11,359 nucleotides of DNA. It comes from CBDTYW01 sp965364735 (GTDB lineage Bacteria > Actinomycetota > Nitriliruptoria > Nitriliruptorales > Nitriliruptoraceae). Both the position numbers and the translations under genes were made by a program. The notes beneath the pieces were generated by a model, which searched no databases, was not told the DNA's origin, and worked only from the letters and a program-made list of their open reading frames with translations. Within the stretch, counting starts at the first letter, position 1, and every line of letters starts with the position of its first letter. The DNA is taken from assembly GCA_965364735.1 (NCBI GenBank), contig CBDTYW010000107.1, positions 1-11,359 on the forward strand, written 5' to 3'. Positions 1-6,237 of this stretch are shown one piece after another.

Positions 1-483
1 GATCGCGCCTGCCGCGACGCGCGTCTTGGTGCCGGTGAGACGCCAGCCGTCGTCGGTGCGCGTCGCACGGGTCTGGGGATGGAGCGGGTCGTCACGTCCG
101 TCTTCGCTGAGGGCCGCGGTGAGCAGCGTCGTTCCGGCCGCAACGCCGGGCAGGATCGCCTGCTGCATGGCCTCAGAGCCGAAGCGCGCGATCGGAAGGG
201 CCCCGAGGACGATCGTCTCGAGCAGCGGGACGTGCGCGACGGTGCGTCCGACCTCGAGCAGCGTCAGGTGGACGTCGAAGAACGTCATTCCACCACCACC
301 GACGGACTCAGGAAGGCCGATGCCGACGATGCCGGAGTTCGCCAGTTCCGTCCACGTGTCAGCGTCGAACCACGTGCCAGCGTCGTCGAGCGCATCGAGG
401 TGCTTGTGCGTCGATCGTTCGGTCAGGATCTGGTTGGTCAGGTCGCGCAGGGCGTCCTGGTCCGGGTGCGTTGAGAAGTCCAT
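1..483 (-). CDS. Acyl-CoA dehydrogenase beta-type subunit, ChsE5/FadE27-like (partial, C-terminus beyond left edge)
   Basis: The frame is open for all 161 codons from the ATG at 483 to the window edge, so the gene is cut, not broken. The visible part is the N-terminal ACAD helical domain and the start of the beta domain: MDFSTHPDQDALRDL at the N-terminus, GIGLPESVGGGGM at about residues 54-66, and a TAALSE block near 122-127. It aligns block by block with the beta subunit at 3814-4938. A strong Shine-Dalgarno AAGGAGA (489-495) lies 5 nt before the ATG. It begins 27 nt after the stop of the alpha subunit upstream, so the two are almost certainly co-transcribed. In Mycobacterium such adjacent unequal ACADs form alpha2beta2 enzymes that oxidise steroid side-chain acyl-CoAs in the cytoplasm; FadE26/FadE27 (ChsE4-ChsE5) act on the C27 acyl-CoA. 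The FAD-binding Arg and HGG motifs expected in the C-terminal half are outside the window. Confidence 0.85.
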   Translation of the reverse strand, partial: MDFSTHPDQDALRDLTNQILTERSTHKHLDALDDAGTWFDADTWTELANSGIVGIGLPESVGGGGMTFFDVHLTLLEVGRTVAHVPLLETIVLGALPIARFGSEAMQQAILPGVAAGTTLLTAALSEDGRDDPLHPQTRATRTDDGWRLTGTKTRVAAGAI

Positions 484-488
484 GTGTG

Positions 489-495
489 TCTCCTT
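489..495 (-). promoter_or_regulatory. Ribosome binding site of the 483 gene
   Basis: AAGGAGA on the minus strand, 5 nt before the ATG at 483. It fixes this start and shows that the second gene of the operon is initiated independently rather than by stop-start overlap. Confidence 0.75.
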
Positions 496-510
496 CAGGT
501 GAGTCGCAGG

Positions 511-1707
511 TCAGCGGGGCGGTCGGGGCAGGCCGAGGCCGAACATCCCGATCATGTCGCGCTGGATCTCGTTGGTGCCGCCGCCGAACGTCAGGATCAG
601 GGCGCTGCGCATCGCGCGCTCCAGGTCTGCGTGCAGCAGCGCGCCCGGCTCGTCCTTGGTGACGACCGAGTTCTGCCCGAGGATCTCCATCATCTCGCGG
701 TAGGCCTCGATGTAGAACTCGGACCCGAAGATCTTGGTGGCGGAGGCATCGCCCGGCTTGAGCTCACCCTTCGTCGCGCTCCACGCGACGTAGTGGTTGA
801 GCAGATAGAGGAACTCGTGCTTCGCCGAGATCTTGGCGAGCTTCGTCTGCACCCACTCCTGGTCGATGACGCGGCGACCGTCGTTGAGCTTGGTCTGCTG
901 GGCCCATTCCGTGACCTCGGCGATCTTGCGCTGGACGGTGCCTGCGGAGCTCAGCGAGACCCGCTCAGCGTTGAGCTGGGTCGTGATGAGCTTCCAGCCC
1001 TGGTTCTCCTCGCCGACGCAGCTCGACTGCGGGACGACGACGTCCTGGTAGTAGGTCGCTGACGTGAAGCCGCCACCCAAGGTGTGGACCGGCGTCCACG
1101 AGAAGCCGTCGGCGTCGGTCGGGACGATGATCATCGAGATGCCGCGGTGACGCTCCTGCTCCGGGTCAGTGCGGCAGGCCAGCCAGACGTAGTCGGCGTG
1201 GTGGATCAGGCTCGTCCACATCTTCTGGCCGTTGATGACGTAGTTGTCGCCGTCCTTGACGGCCTTCGTGGTGATCGCCGCGAGGTCGGTTCCGGCCTGA
1301 GGCTCGGAGTAGCCGATCGAGAAGTGCAGCTCGCCCTTGGCGATCTTCGGGATGAAGAAGTCCTTCTGCTCCTGCGAGCCGAAGTGCATGAGCGTCGGGC
1401 CGACCGTGTTGGTCGTCAGGAACGGGATCGGCACCGCCTGGCGGTGGACCTCGTCGAAGTAGATGTAGTTCTCGATCGCCGAGAGGTTGCGGCCGCCGTA
1501 CTCCTCGGGCCACGACACCGTCAGCCAGCCGTCGTGGCCGATCTGCCGGATGACCTCCTTGTAGGCAGAGCCACCCTCCTCGGACTCGATGGAGTGCAGC
1601 GACGCTCGGACCTCCGGGGTCATCAGCTTCGTGAAGTAGCTCCGGACCTCCTGCCGGAAGTCTTCCTGCTCGGGCGTGTACGAGAGCTGCACGTCGGTCT
1701 CCGACAT
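511..1707 (-). CDS. chsE4: Acyl-CoA dehydrogenase catalytic alpha subunit, ChsE4/FadE26-like
   Basis: A 398-residue ACAD, the usual length. Visible motifs are YSEPQAGTDL (133-142), GQKMWTS (160-166), the LNAER block with Glu248 at the position of the isovaleryl-CoA dehydrogenase-type catalytic base, and FGGGTNEIQRD (374-384). The usual central FAD-binding Arg motif (R-x-Q-F-G) is missing: residues 269-290 read as an unrelated WAQQTK...WVQ stretch. That split, catalytic Glu here and FAD Arg in the partner, is typical of the mycobacterial steroid alpha2beta2 ACADs. From memory the sequence is closest to FadE26 (ChsE4), which dehydrogenates 3-oxo-cholest-4-en-26-oyl-CoA; the exact substrate is inferred. 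It is first in an operon with the beta subunit at 483. Promoter and two KstR-like boxes lie at 1740-1782. The ATG at 1707 has no clear Shine-Dalgarno; a GTG at 1692 (codon 6) is preceded by GGAGA, so the true start may be five codons later. Confidence 0.88.
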   Translation of the reverse strand: MSETDVQLSYTPEQEDFRQEVRSYFTKLMTPEVRASLHSIESEEGGSAYKEVIRQIGHDGWLTVSWPEEYGGRNLSAIENYIYFDEVHRQAVPIPFLTTNTVGPTLMHFGSQEQKDFFIPKIAKGELHFSIGYSEPQAGTDLAAITTKAVKDGDNYVINGQKMWTSLIHHADYVWLACRTDPEQERHRGISMIIVPTDADGFSWTPVHTLGGGFTSATYYQDVVVPQSSCVGEENQGWKLITTQLNAERVSLSSAGTVQRKIAEVTEWAQQTKLNDGRRVIDQEWVQTKLAKISAKHEFLYLLNHYVAWSATKGELKPGDASATKIFGSEFYIEAYREMMEILGQNSVVTKDEPGALLHADLERAMRSALILTFGGGTNEIQRDMIGMFGLGLPRPPR

Positions 1708-1739
1708 CGGGGCGAGCGGGCCGTGGTGACCTGCGGGAT

Positions 1740-1753
1740 GGGAACGTGTTCCA
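1740..1753. promoter_or_regulatory. KstR-like operator, minus-strand ACAD operon (downstream box)
   Basis: GGGAACGTGTTCCA matches the mycobacterial KstR consensus TNNAACNNGTTNNA at all fixed positions but the first. Its core GGAAC-GT-GTTCC is a perfect inverted repeat. Its centre is 17 bp from the next box, and it lies just downstream of the proposed -10, over the likely transcription start. Confidence 0.65.
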
Positions 1754-1754
1754 A

Positions 1755-1782
1755 CCTATAACACGTTCTAGTCGCCTGTCCA
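1755..1782 (-). promoter_or_regulatory. Promoter of the minus-strand ACAD operon
   Basis: Read on the minus strand, TGGACA (1782-1777) is followed by a 16-nt spacer and TATAGG (1760-1755); an alternative -10, TAGGTT, gives an 18-nt spacer. The KstR-like box 1757-1770 fills most of the spacer and touches the -10, so a bound repressor would block RNA polymerase. The expected transcript would have a leader of about 40 nt. Confidence 0.55.
1757..1770. promoter_or_regulatory. KstR-like operator, minus-strand ACAD operon (spacer box)
   Basis: TATAACACGTTCTA fits TNNAACNNGTTNNA at every fixed position. It sits between the -35 and -10 elements of the minus-strand promoter. KstR is the TetR-family repressor that releases DNA when a steroid-CoA intermediate binds; its gene is not in this window. 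Confidence 0.75.
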
Positions 1783-1944
1783 CCGCCATCTTCGAGACGC
1801 GCCCCAAAAAAACCTCCGCTGGCTGCAACCGTCCCGCAGGGACCCGCTCAGGACACGTTCAGGCGGATTCGCCGCCACCCCGGGACCGTGCGCAAACGGG
1901 CGAAGGGCTTGACGAGCGGGGCAGGACTTGTTTCCCTGCGCCAG

Positions 1945-1958
1945 TAGAACTCGTTCTA
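1945..1958. promoter_or_regulatory. KstR-like operator, plus-strand ACAD/hydratase operon
   Basis: TAGAACTCGTTCTA fits TNNAACNNGTTNNA fully; apart from the central dinucleotide the two half-sites are perfect inverted copies, the best palindrome of the six. It lies 80 nt before the ATG at 2039. Its right half runs into TAGCAA (1957-1962), a possible but poor -10; I find no convincing -35 at the right distance. Confidence 0.78.
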
Positions 1959-2038
1959 GCAAGCCGACGCGATGGAGCGATCCACACGTCGGGCGGGCCC
2001 GACCGGCGCCCCGCGCGGAGCACACACCGGAGCAGCTG

Positions 2039-3232
2039 ATGCACATCGCCTACACGACCGAGCAGCAGGCGCTGCGCGACGAGCTGCACGCCTACTTCGG
2101 CCAGCTCATGACCCCGGAGATCCGCGAAGCGATCGCGAGCGAGCCCCACGGCGGGCCGACCGCCAAGCGCGTCCGCATGCAGATGGGCTCCGACGGCTGG
2201 CTTGGCGTCGGCTGGCCGGTTGAGTACGGCGGCCAGGGACGATCCGTGCTCGAGCAGTACGTCTTCTTCGACGTCGCCTCGCGCGCCAAGGCACCGGTGC
2301 CGATGATCGCGCTCAACACCGTCGGGCCGACGATCATGCGCTTCGGCACCGATGAGCAGAAGTCGAAGTACCTCCCGGGGATCCTGAGCGGCGAGCTCGA
2401 CTTCGCCATCGGCTACACCGAGCCCGAGGCCGGCACCGACCTCGCATCGCTGCAGACCCGCGCGGTTCTGGAGGGCGACACCTACGTCGTCAACGGCAAC
2501 AAGGTCTACACGTCCGGCGCCAACGCCGCGGACTACATCTGGCTCGCGTGCCGCACCAACACCGAGGTCAAGAAGCACCAGGGCATCACGATCCTGCTCG
2601 TGCCGACCGACGCCGAGGGCTTCTCGTGGACGCCGATCCACACCGTGGGCGGCGGCTACACCACGGCCACCTACTACGCCGACGTCCACGTCACCGCAGA
2701 CAACGTCATCGGCGGCGAGAACCAGGGCTGGCAGCTGATCACCACGCAGCTCAACCACGAGCGCGTGGCGCTGGCCGCAATGGGCGGACAGTCCGAGGAC
2801 CTGCTGGACGCCGTCGTTGCATGGGCAGCCGACACCAAGACCGCAGACGGACAGCGCGTCATCGACCTCCCGTGGGTCCAGGCGAACATCGCCCACGTCA
2901 CCGCGAAGTTCGAGGCCGTGAAGCTGCTGAACTGGAAGATGGCGGACGCGGTCAACCGCGGAACGCTCACCGGCGGCGACGCCTCCTGCGCGAAGGTGCT
3001 CGGCTCCGAGTCCGATGTCGAGGCGATGCGTCTGCTGCTCGAGGTGCTCGGCGAGGCCGGCTACCTCAGCGGTGACACCCCCGGTGGTGAGCTCCGCGGC
3101 CGCGTCGAGCAGGGCTTCCGCAACGCCCCGGTGCGCACCTTCGGCGGCGGGTCGAACGACGTCCAGCGCGAGATCATGGCGCAGACCTCGCTCGGGCTCC
3201 CCCGCCTGTCCCGCGTCTCCAGCAAGAAGTGA
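2039..3232 (+). CDS. Acyl-CoA dehydrogenase catalytic alpha subunit of steroid side-chain type (ChsE2/ChsE4-like)
   Basis: A 397-residue ACAD. The start at 2039 is chosen because GGAG lies 6 nt upstream and the protein then begins MHIAYTTEQQALRDEL, like its paralogue at 1707; in-frame sequence further upstream crosses the operator. Motifs: YTEPEAGTDL (126-135), GENQGWQLITTQLNHER (226-242) with catalytic-type Glu241, and TFGGGSND (367-374). As in the 1707 paralogue, the central FAD Arg motif is absent, implying a heteromeric partner, most likely the beta subunit at 3814-4938. Sharing an operon with ChsH1/ChsH2-like subunits suggests the C22 step, where ChsE1-ChsE2 (FadE28-FadE29) acts in Mycobacterium. 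By remembered sequence, however, it looks at least as close to FadE26 (ChsE4), so I leave the symbol blank. The stop overlaps the Shine-Dalgarno of the next gene. Confidence 0.88.
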   Translation: MHIAYTTEQQALRDELHAYFGQLMTPEIREAIASEPHGGPTAKRVRMQMGSDGWLGVGWPVEYGGQGRSVLEQYVFFDVASRAKAPVPMIALNTVGPTIMRFGTDEQKSKYLPGILSGELDFAIGYTEPEAGTDLASLQTRAVLEGDTYVVNGNKVYTSGANAADYIWLACRTNTEVKKHQGITILLVPTDAEGFSWTPIHTVGGGYTTATYYADVHVTADNVIGGENQGWQLITTQLNHERVALAAMGGQSEDLLDAVVAWAADTKTADGQRVIDLPWVQANIAHVTAKFEAVKLLNWKMADAVNRGTLTGGDASCAKVLGSESDVEAMRLLLEVLGEAGYLSGDTPGGELRGRVEQGFRNAPVRTFGGGSNDVQREIMAQTSLGLPRLSRVSSKK

Positions 3233-3242
3233 GGAGCACCCC

Positions 3243-3797
3243 ATGAGCGCCACCACCACGCCCGACACCGAGGTCGACGAGCTCTACGAAGCGCTCAAGG
3301 AGTTCATCGGACGCTCCGGAGGCCCCGGGATGCTCGCTCGTGACCCGGTCAACGAGCCAATGATCCGTCACTGGTGTGACGCGATGGGCAACGCCAACCC
3401 TGTCCACACCGACCCCGAGATCGCCGCGACCTCGGTCCACGGCGGGATCGTCGCCCCGGCCACCATGCTGCAGGTGTGGAACATGGCCGGCCTCGGAACG
3501 GCGATCAAGGTCGACGAGGCCGAGGATCACAGCGGCTCGATGCGCGAGCTCCTCAACGACGCCGGCTACGGATCCGTCGTCGCCACGAACTGCGAGCAGG
3601 AGTACTTCCGCTACCTGCGCCCCGGCGACGTCCTGACCGTCCGCGCGACGATCGACGACGTCTCACCGCGCAAGGAGACCGGGCTCGGCACCGGCTACTT
3701 CACCACGAACCGCCAGACGTACACGGACCAGCACGGCGAGGTCGTCGGAACAATGCTGTTCCGCACGCTCTGGTTCACCCCGCGCAACGCCAACTGA
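3243..3797 (+). CDS. chsH2: MaoC-like enoyl-CoA hydratase subunit, ChsH2 N-terminal domain type without DUF35
   Basis: A 184-residue hot-dog protein. It carries the hydratase-2-type block G-N-A-N-P-V-H (49-55) followed by Ala61, with Asn50 where active hydratases have the catalytic Asp; then GGIVAPATMLQVWNM (67-81) and VVATNCEQEYFRYLRPGD (112-129), which I recognise from mycobacterial ChsH2 (Rv3542c). The Asn suggests a substrate-binding rather than catalytic subunit, as expected for ChsH2 in the ChsH1-ChsH2 heteromer that hydrates 3-oxo-4,17-pregnadiene-20-carboxyl-CoA. Mycobacterial ChsH2 is about 310 residues because a C-terminal DUF35 domain follows and docks the Ltp2 aldolase; here the protein stops after the MaoC domain, and no DUF35 or aldolase gene is visible in the window. 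Start supported by GAGGAG (3231-3236), 6 nt upstream and overlapping the previous stop. The gene lies between the two ACAD subunits. Confidence 0.85.
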   Translation: MSATTTPDTEVDELYEALKEFIGRSGGPGMLARDPVNEPMIRHWCDAMGNANPVHTDPEIAATSVHGGIVAPATMLQVWNMAGLGTAIKVDEAEDHSGSMRELLNDAGYGSVVATNCEQEYFRYLRPGDVLTVRATIDDVSPRKETGLGTGYFTTNRQTYTDQHGEVVGTMLFRTLWFTPRNAN

Positions 3798-3813
3798 ACG
3801 AGGGACAGCACTC

Positions 3814-4938
3814 ATGGACTTCACGCTCACCGATGACCAGCAGGCCGTCCGCGACCTCGCGAAGCAGATCCTGGCGACGCGCTCGCCGTTCTCCGAGGAC
3901 CCGGACCGACCGGAGTCCGGCTGGGACGCCGCAGCATGGAAGGCCCTTGGCGGCGCGGGCCTCCTCGGCATCGCGATCCCCGAGGCCGACGGCGGCGCCG
4001 GCATGGGGGCGATCGCCCTCGGCCTCGTGCTCGAAGAGGTCGGCCGCGACCTCATCCACATCCCCGCCGCATCGCTGTTCGGCGCTGCGCTCACGATCTC
4101 ACGTCATGCCTCCGCTGAGCTTCGCGCGGGGCTGCTGCCCGGCGTTGCCGACGGATCGAAGATCGTCGTCGCCGCGCTCAGCGAGCCGCGCTCGAACAAC
4201 CCGCTCTCCGTCCACACCGACGCCGTGCGCGTCGACGGTGGCTGGTCGATCTCCGGCAGCAAGTTCGCCGTGGAGGGAGCTGCAGCCGCGACCAAGATCC
4301 TCGTCCCGGCCCGCGCCGCAGACGGCACGATCGTGATGGGGCTCGTCGCCCCGGACGCCGCCGGGGTCACCCTCGTTGCGGCAGAGGCCATCGACGGCCA
4401 GGTCCGCCACCACGTGGAGCTGGCTGATGTCGTCGTCGTCGACGCGGATGTCGTCGGTGAGACCTCCGACGGCCATGCAGTCCTGAGCGACGCCGTCGAC
4501 CTGATGAGCCTCGGGCTCGCTGCGGTCGCAGTCGGCATGGCCGAGGAGCAGGTCCGCGTCGCCGCGAAGCACGTGTCGGAGCGCTTCCAGTTCCGCCGTC
4601 CGCTCGCGACGTTCCAGGCGATCGCCTGTCGGCTCGCGGACTCCCACACCGACGTCCAGGCGATGCGTGTCACGCTCTGGCAGGCGCTGTGGCTCGTCGA
4701 GAACGACCAGCCCGCGGCGCGTGCCATCGCGATCGCGAAGATCTGGGCCGGCGAGGGCGGCGAGCGCGTCGCGACGCAGGCCGTCTACCTGCACGGCGGC
4801 ATGGGCGTCGACATGGACTACCCGCTGCACGGCTACTTCCTCGCCTCCAAGGCCATCGAGCTGCAGCTCGGCTCCCCCAGCGTCCAGATCGCGCGCCTCG
4901 GCGCATCGATCGCGGCGAACGCCGGGGTGTCCGCATGA
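3814..4938 (+). CDS. Acyl-CoA dehydrogenase beta subunit of steroid side-chain type (ChsE1/ChsE5-like)
   Basis: A 374-residue ACAD that complements the alpha subunit. It has the FAD-binding block SERFQFRRPLATFQAI (255-270, Arg257) and YLHGGMGVDMDYPLHGYF (325-342), both missing or altered in the alpha subunits. At the alpha subunits' catalytic position (L-N-x-E-R) it reads VDLMSLGLAAVAVG (228-241), so no Glu base. This is the beta role in mycobacterial alpha2beta2 steroid ACADs. The N-terminus MDFTLTDDQQAVRDL parallels the partial gene at 483, showing the two pairs are paralogous. GAGGGA lies 8 nt before the ATG. Its last four bases, ATGA, overlap the start of the ChsH1-like gene, implying coupled translation. 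The C-terminal half looks more FadE27-like than FadE28-like from memory, while the operon suggests the C22 step; the stage is unresolved. Confidence 0.87.
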   Translation: MDFTLTDDQQAVRDLAKQILATRSPFSEDPDRPESGWDAAAWKALGGAGLLGIAIPEADGGAGMGAIALGLVLEEVGRDLIHIPAASLFGAALTISRHASAELRAGLLPGVADGSKIVVAALSEPRSNNPLSVHTDAVRVDGGWSISGSKFAVEGAAAATKILVPARAADGTIVMGLVAPDAAGVTLVAAEAIDGQVRHHVELADVVVVDADVVGETSDGHAVLSDAVDLMSLGLAAVAVGMAEEQVRVAAKHVSERFQFRRPLATFQAIACRLADSHTDVQAMRVTLWQALWLVENDQPAARAIAIAKIWAGEGGERVATQAVYLHGGMGVDMDYPLHGYFLASKAIELQLGSPSVQIARLGASIAANAGVSA

Positions 4939-5363
4939 CGACGCTCGCTCCGACCCGCACGGTCGACACGGTCAGCGTCGGTGACGTCATCCCGGATCGT
5001 CCGATCCCGCTGACGCCGACGCTCATCGTCTCGACGGCGATCGCGACACGCGACTACCAGGACGTCCACCACGACCGCGACCTCGCGCACAAGAAGGGGT
5101 CCAAGGACATCTTCATGAACATCCTGACGAGCAATGGCCTCGTCGGGACCTACGTCGTGGACTGGGCAGGCCCGGAGGCGATCCTCAAGAAGGTGGCGAT
5201 CCGCCTCGGCGCCCCGAACTACCCGTACGACACGATGACGCTCAAGGGCGAGATCACGGCCGTCGACACCGCGACCGGCGAGGTCGAGGTCAAGGTCCGC
5301 GGACCGAACTCGAGCGGCGAGCACGTCGTCGGCACGGTGCTGCTGCAGCTGCCCACGGCGTGA
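4935..5363 (+). CDS. chsH1: Steroid enoyl-CoA hydratase catalytic subunit ChsH1
   Basis: A 142-residue MaoC-like protein. The block IVSTAIATRDYQDVHHDRD (31-49) closely matches mycobacterial ChsH1 (Rv3541c, igr operon), as do KGSKDIFMNILTSNGLV (54-70) and the VDWAGP stretch (75-80). Asp40 and His45 keep the five-residue spacing of the catalytic Asp/His pair of the hydratase family, so this is the active subunit, while the protein at 3243 has Asn in place of the Asp. The known role is hydration of the C17(20) double bond in the C22 steroid acyl-CoA made by the ChsE1-ChsE2 dehydrogenase. The protein is slightly longer than its mycobacterial counterpart at the N-terminus. Start ATG overlaps the ACAD stop by 4 nt; its own stop overlaps the next gene's GTG. 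Confidence 0.9.
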   Translation: MTTLAPTRTVDTVSVGDVIPDRPIPLTPTLIVSTAIATRDYQDVHHDRDLAHKKGSKDIFMNILTSNGLVGTYVVDWAGPEAILKKVAIRLGAPNYPYDTMTLKGEITAVDTATGEVEVKVRGPNSSGEHVVGTVLLQLPTA

Positions 5364-6040
5364 GCACCACGCCCGGCACCACCGACGTCCAGCCGACGCC
5401 GAACGGTGATGCACCACCGTTCTGGGAACGACCGGATCCGTCGCCTCGTCGGGCCCGCAAGCACGCCCTGGCCGACGACGTGCGTCGGCTGATCTCGCGC
5501 ATCTCACAGCTCGACGCGGAAGCGATCGACGACGACGCGCTCGCACAGATCGAGACGGCGGTCGGCGCGATCAACGGCGCGCTCGCCGACGCCCCTGACC
5601 TGCTCCGCCACGGCTCGGCAGCGCGCGCCCCCGGCCCGGACTCGATGCTCTTCGAGCGCAGCCCCTTCACCGGTCGCTCGAACCCGATGTCGGCACCGCT
5701 GGTCCTTCGCTACGACGCGGAGACGCTGGTCACCACCGGTACGGCCACCTACGACGAGCGCTTCGAGGGTCCGCCCGGCCTCGTGCACGGCGGCCACGTG
5801 ATGGCCGCGTTCGACGACCTGCTCGGCGTTGCTCAGGTCGCGTCGGGCTTCGCGGGGATGACGGGCGAGCTGACGGTCCGGATGCTGGCGGGCACACCGC
5901 TCAACACCGAGATCACGTACGAGGGCGGCGTGACCGGGAGCGAGCGCCGCAAGATCTTCGCCTGGGGCACGGCGCACGCCAACGGCCTTCTCGTCGGCCG
6001 CGCCCACGGGATCTTCGTCCAGCCGCGCCATCGCAGCTGA
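5360..6040 (+). CDS. Hot-dog acyl-CoA thioesterase (PaaI/4HBT family)
   Basis: A 226-residue protein starting with GTG at 5360, which overlaps the chsH1 stop as GTGA; no separate Shine-Dalgarno is needed if translation is coupled. The C-terminal part holds the thioesterase signature FEGPPGLVHGG (135-145), then AAFDD (149-153) with the likely catalytic acidic residue at Asp152 or Asp153, and a beta-rich end. Residues 1-30 are Pro-rich and polar and 35-80 are predicted helical, an N-terminal extension that small PaaI proteins lack. The likely reaction is hydrolysis of an acyl-CoA. In this operon it may release CoA from stalled steroid intermediates, but that is inference. It is last in the plus-strand operon. 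In-frame sequence after its stop encodes a dioxygenase-like remnant. Confidence 0.82.
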   Translation: MSTTPGTTDVQPTPNGDAPPFWERPDPSPRRARKHALADDVRRLISRISQLDAEAIDDDALAQIETAVGAINGALADAPDLLRHGSAARAPGPDSMLFERSPFTGRSNPMSAPLVLRYDAETLVTTGTATYDERFEGPPGLVHGGHVMAAFDDLLGVAQVASGFAGMTGELTVRMLAGTPLNTEITYEGGVTGSERRKIFAWGTAHANGLLVGRAHGIFVQPRHRS

Positions 6041-6193
6041 GCCTGCCAGCGTCTCGACGCCGAGCACGCCTGCAAGGACGAGGCGGCAGGCTGGTATCCG
6101 GGTCGGGCCGTGCACATCCATCTCCGCGCGAGCGCCGGCGGACGCGATGTGCTCGTCACCAGTGGTCAGGTCGTGCTCGGCGTGACGGTCTGA
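6041..6193 (+). pseudogene. Remnant of an intradiol ring-cleavage dioxygenase C-terminus
   Basis: These 50 sense codons, ending in TGA at 6191-6193, have no plausible start or ribosome site, yet they translate to GWYPGRAVHIHLRAS (from 6089) followed by a GGRDVLVTSGQ-like tail. That reproduces the W-Y-x-G-R-x-x-H-I-H signature of intradiol dioxygenases, which supplies iron ligands (Tyr and two His), and the usual Gly-Gln before the C-terminus. The expected C-terminal residues are altered (VVLGVTV) and the entire N-terminal part is missing. The frame is the same as that of the thioesterase, directly after its TGA at 6038-6040. Best explanation: a decayed gene end. Chance similarity cannot be excluded over some 25 recognisable residues. 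Confidence 0.5.
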
Positions 6194-6205
6194 CCCGACG
6201 CGCAC

Positions 6206-6237
6206 CCTCGCGGCTCAGAGCTTCAGCAGCCGCGGGT
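6206..6237. terminator. Hairpin between convergent units, overlapping the transporter stop
   Basis: CGCGGCT (6209-6215) and AGCCGCG (6228-6234) form a perfect 7-bp stem with a 12-nt loop, extendable to 10 bp with one G-U pair. It spans the stop codon of the minus-strand transporter and lies just after the plus-strand remnant. No T-run follows on either strand, so a bidirectional terminator role is tentative. Confidence 0.4.

Larger units (their letters stand above)
1708..2038. other. Divergent intergenic control region (331 nt)
   Basis: No supportable gene lies here. It holds three KstR-like palindromes (1740-1753, 1757-1770, 1945-1958), a minus-strand promoter (1755-1782), an A7 tract (1806-1812) and a short GTCCC-GCA-GGGAC inverted repeat (1831-1843). 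The central part, about 1785-1930, shows no other signal I can support. The region separates the two divergent ACAD operons, and its operators would allow both to be repressed together. Confidence 0.7.

Noticed and set aside
1806..1812. A7 tract as a terminator or UP element
   Set aside because: No stable stem adjoins it, and it is too far from either promoter for a clear UP element role.
1849..1862. Further KstR-like box CAGGACACGTTCAG
   Set aside because: Three mismatches at fixed positions and no promoter element next to it; at most a weak or decayed site.
1928..2038. N-terminal extension of the second ACAD alpha subunit upstream of 2039
   Set aside because: The extension crosses the KstR-like box, lacks homology and is not needed: the ATG at 2039 has a good GGAG.
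1859..3268. Long minus-strand open frame (469 codons) opposite the second ACAD alpha gene
   Set aside because: It shows no family motifs, lies antisense to a gene with full ACAD motifs, and runs through the operator region; a GC-driven shadow.
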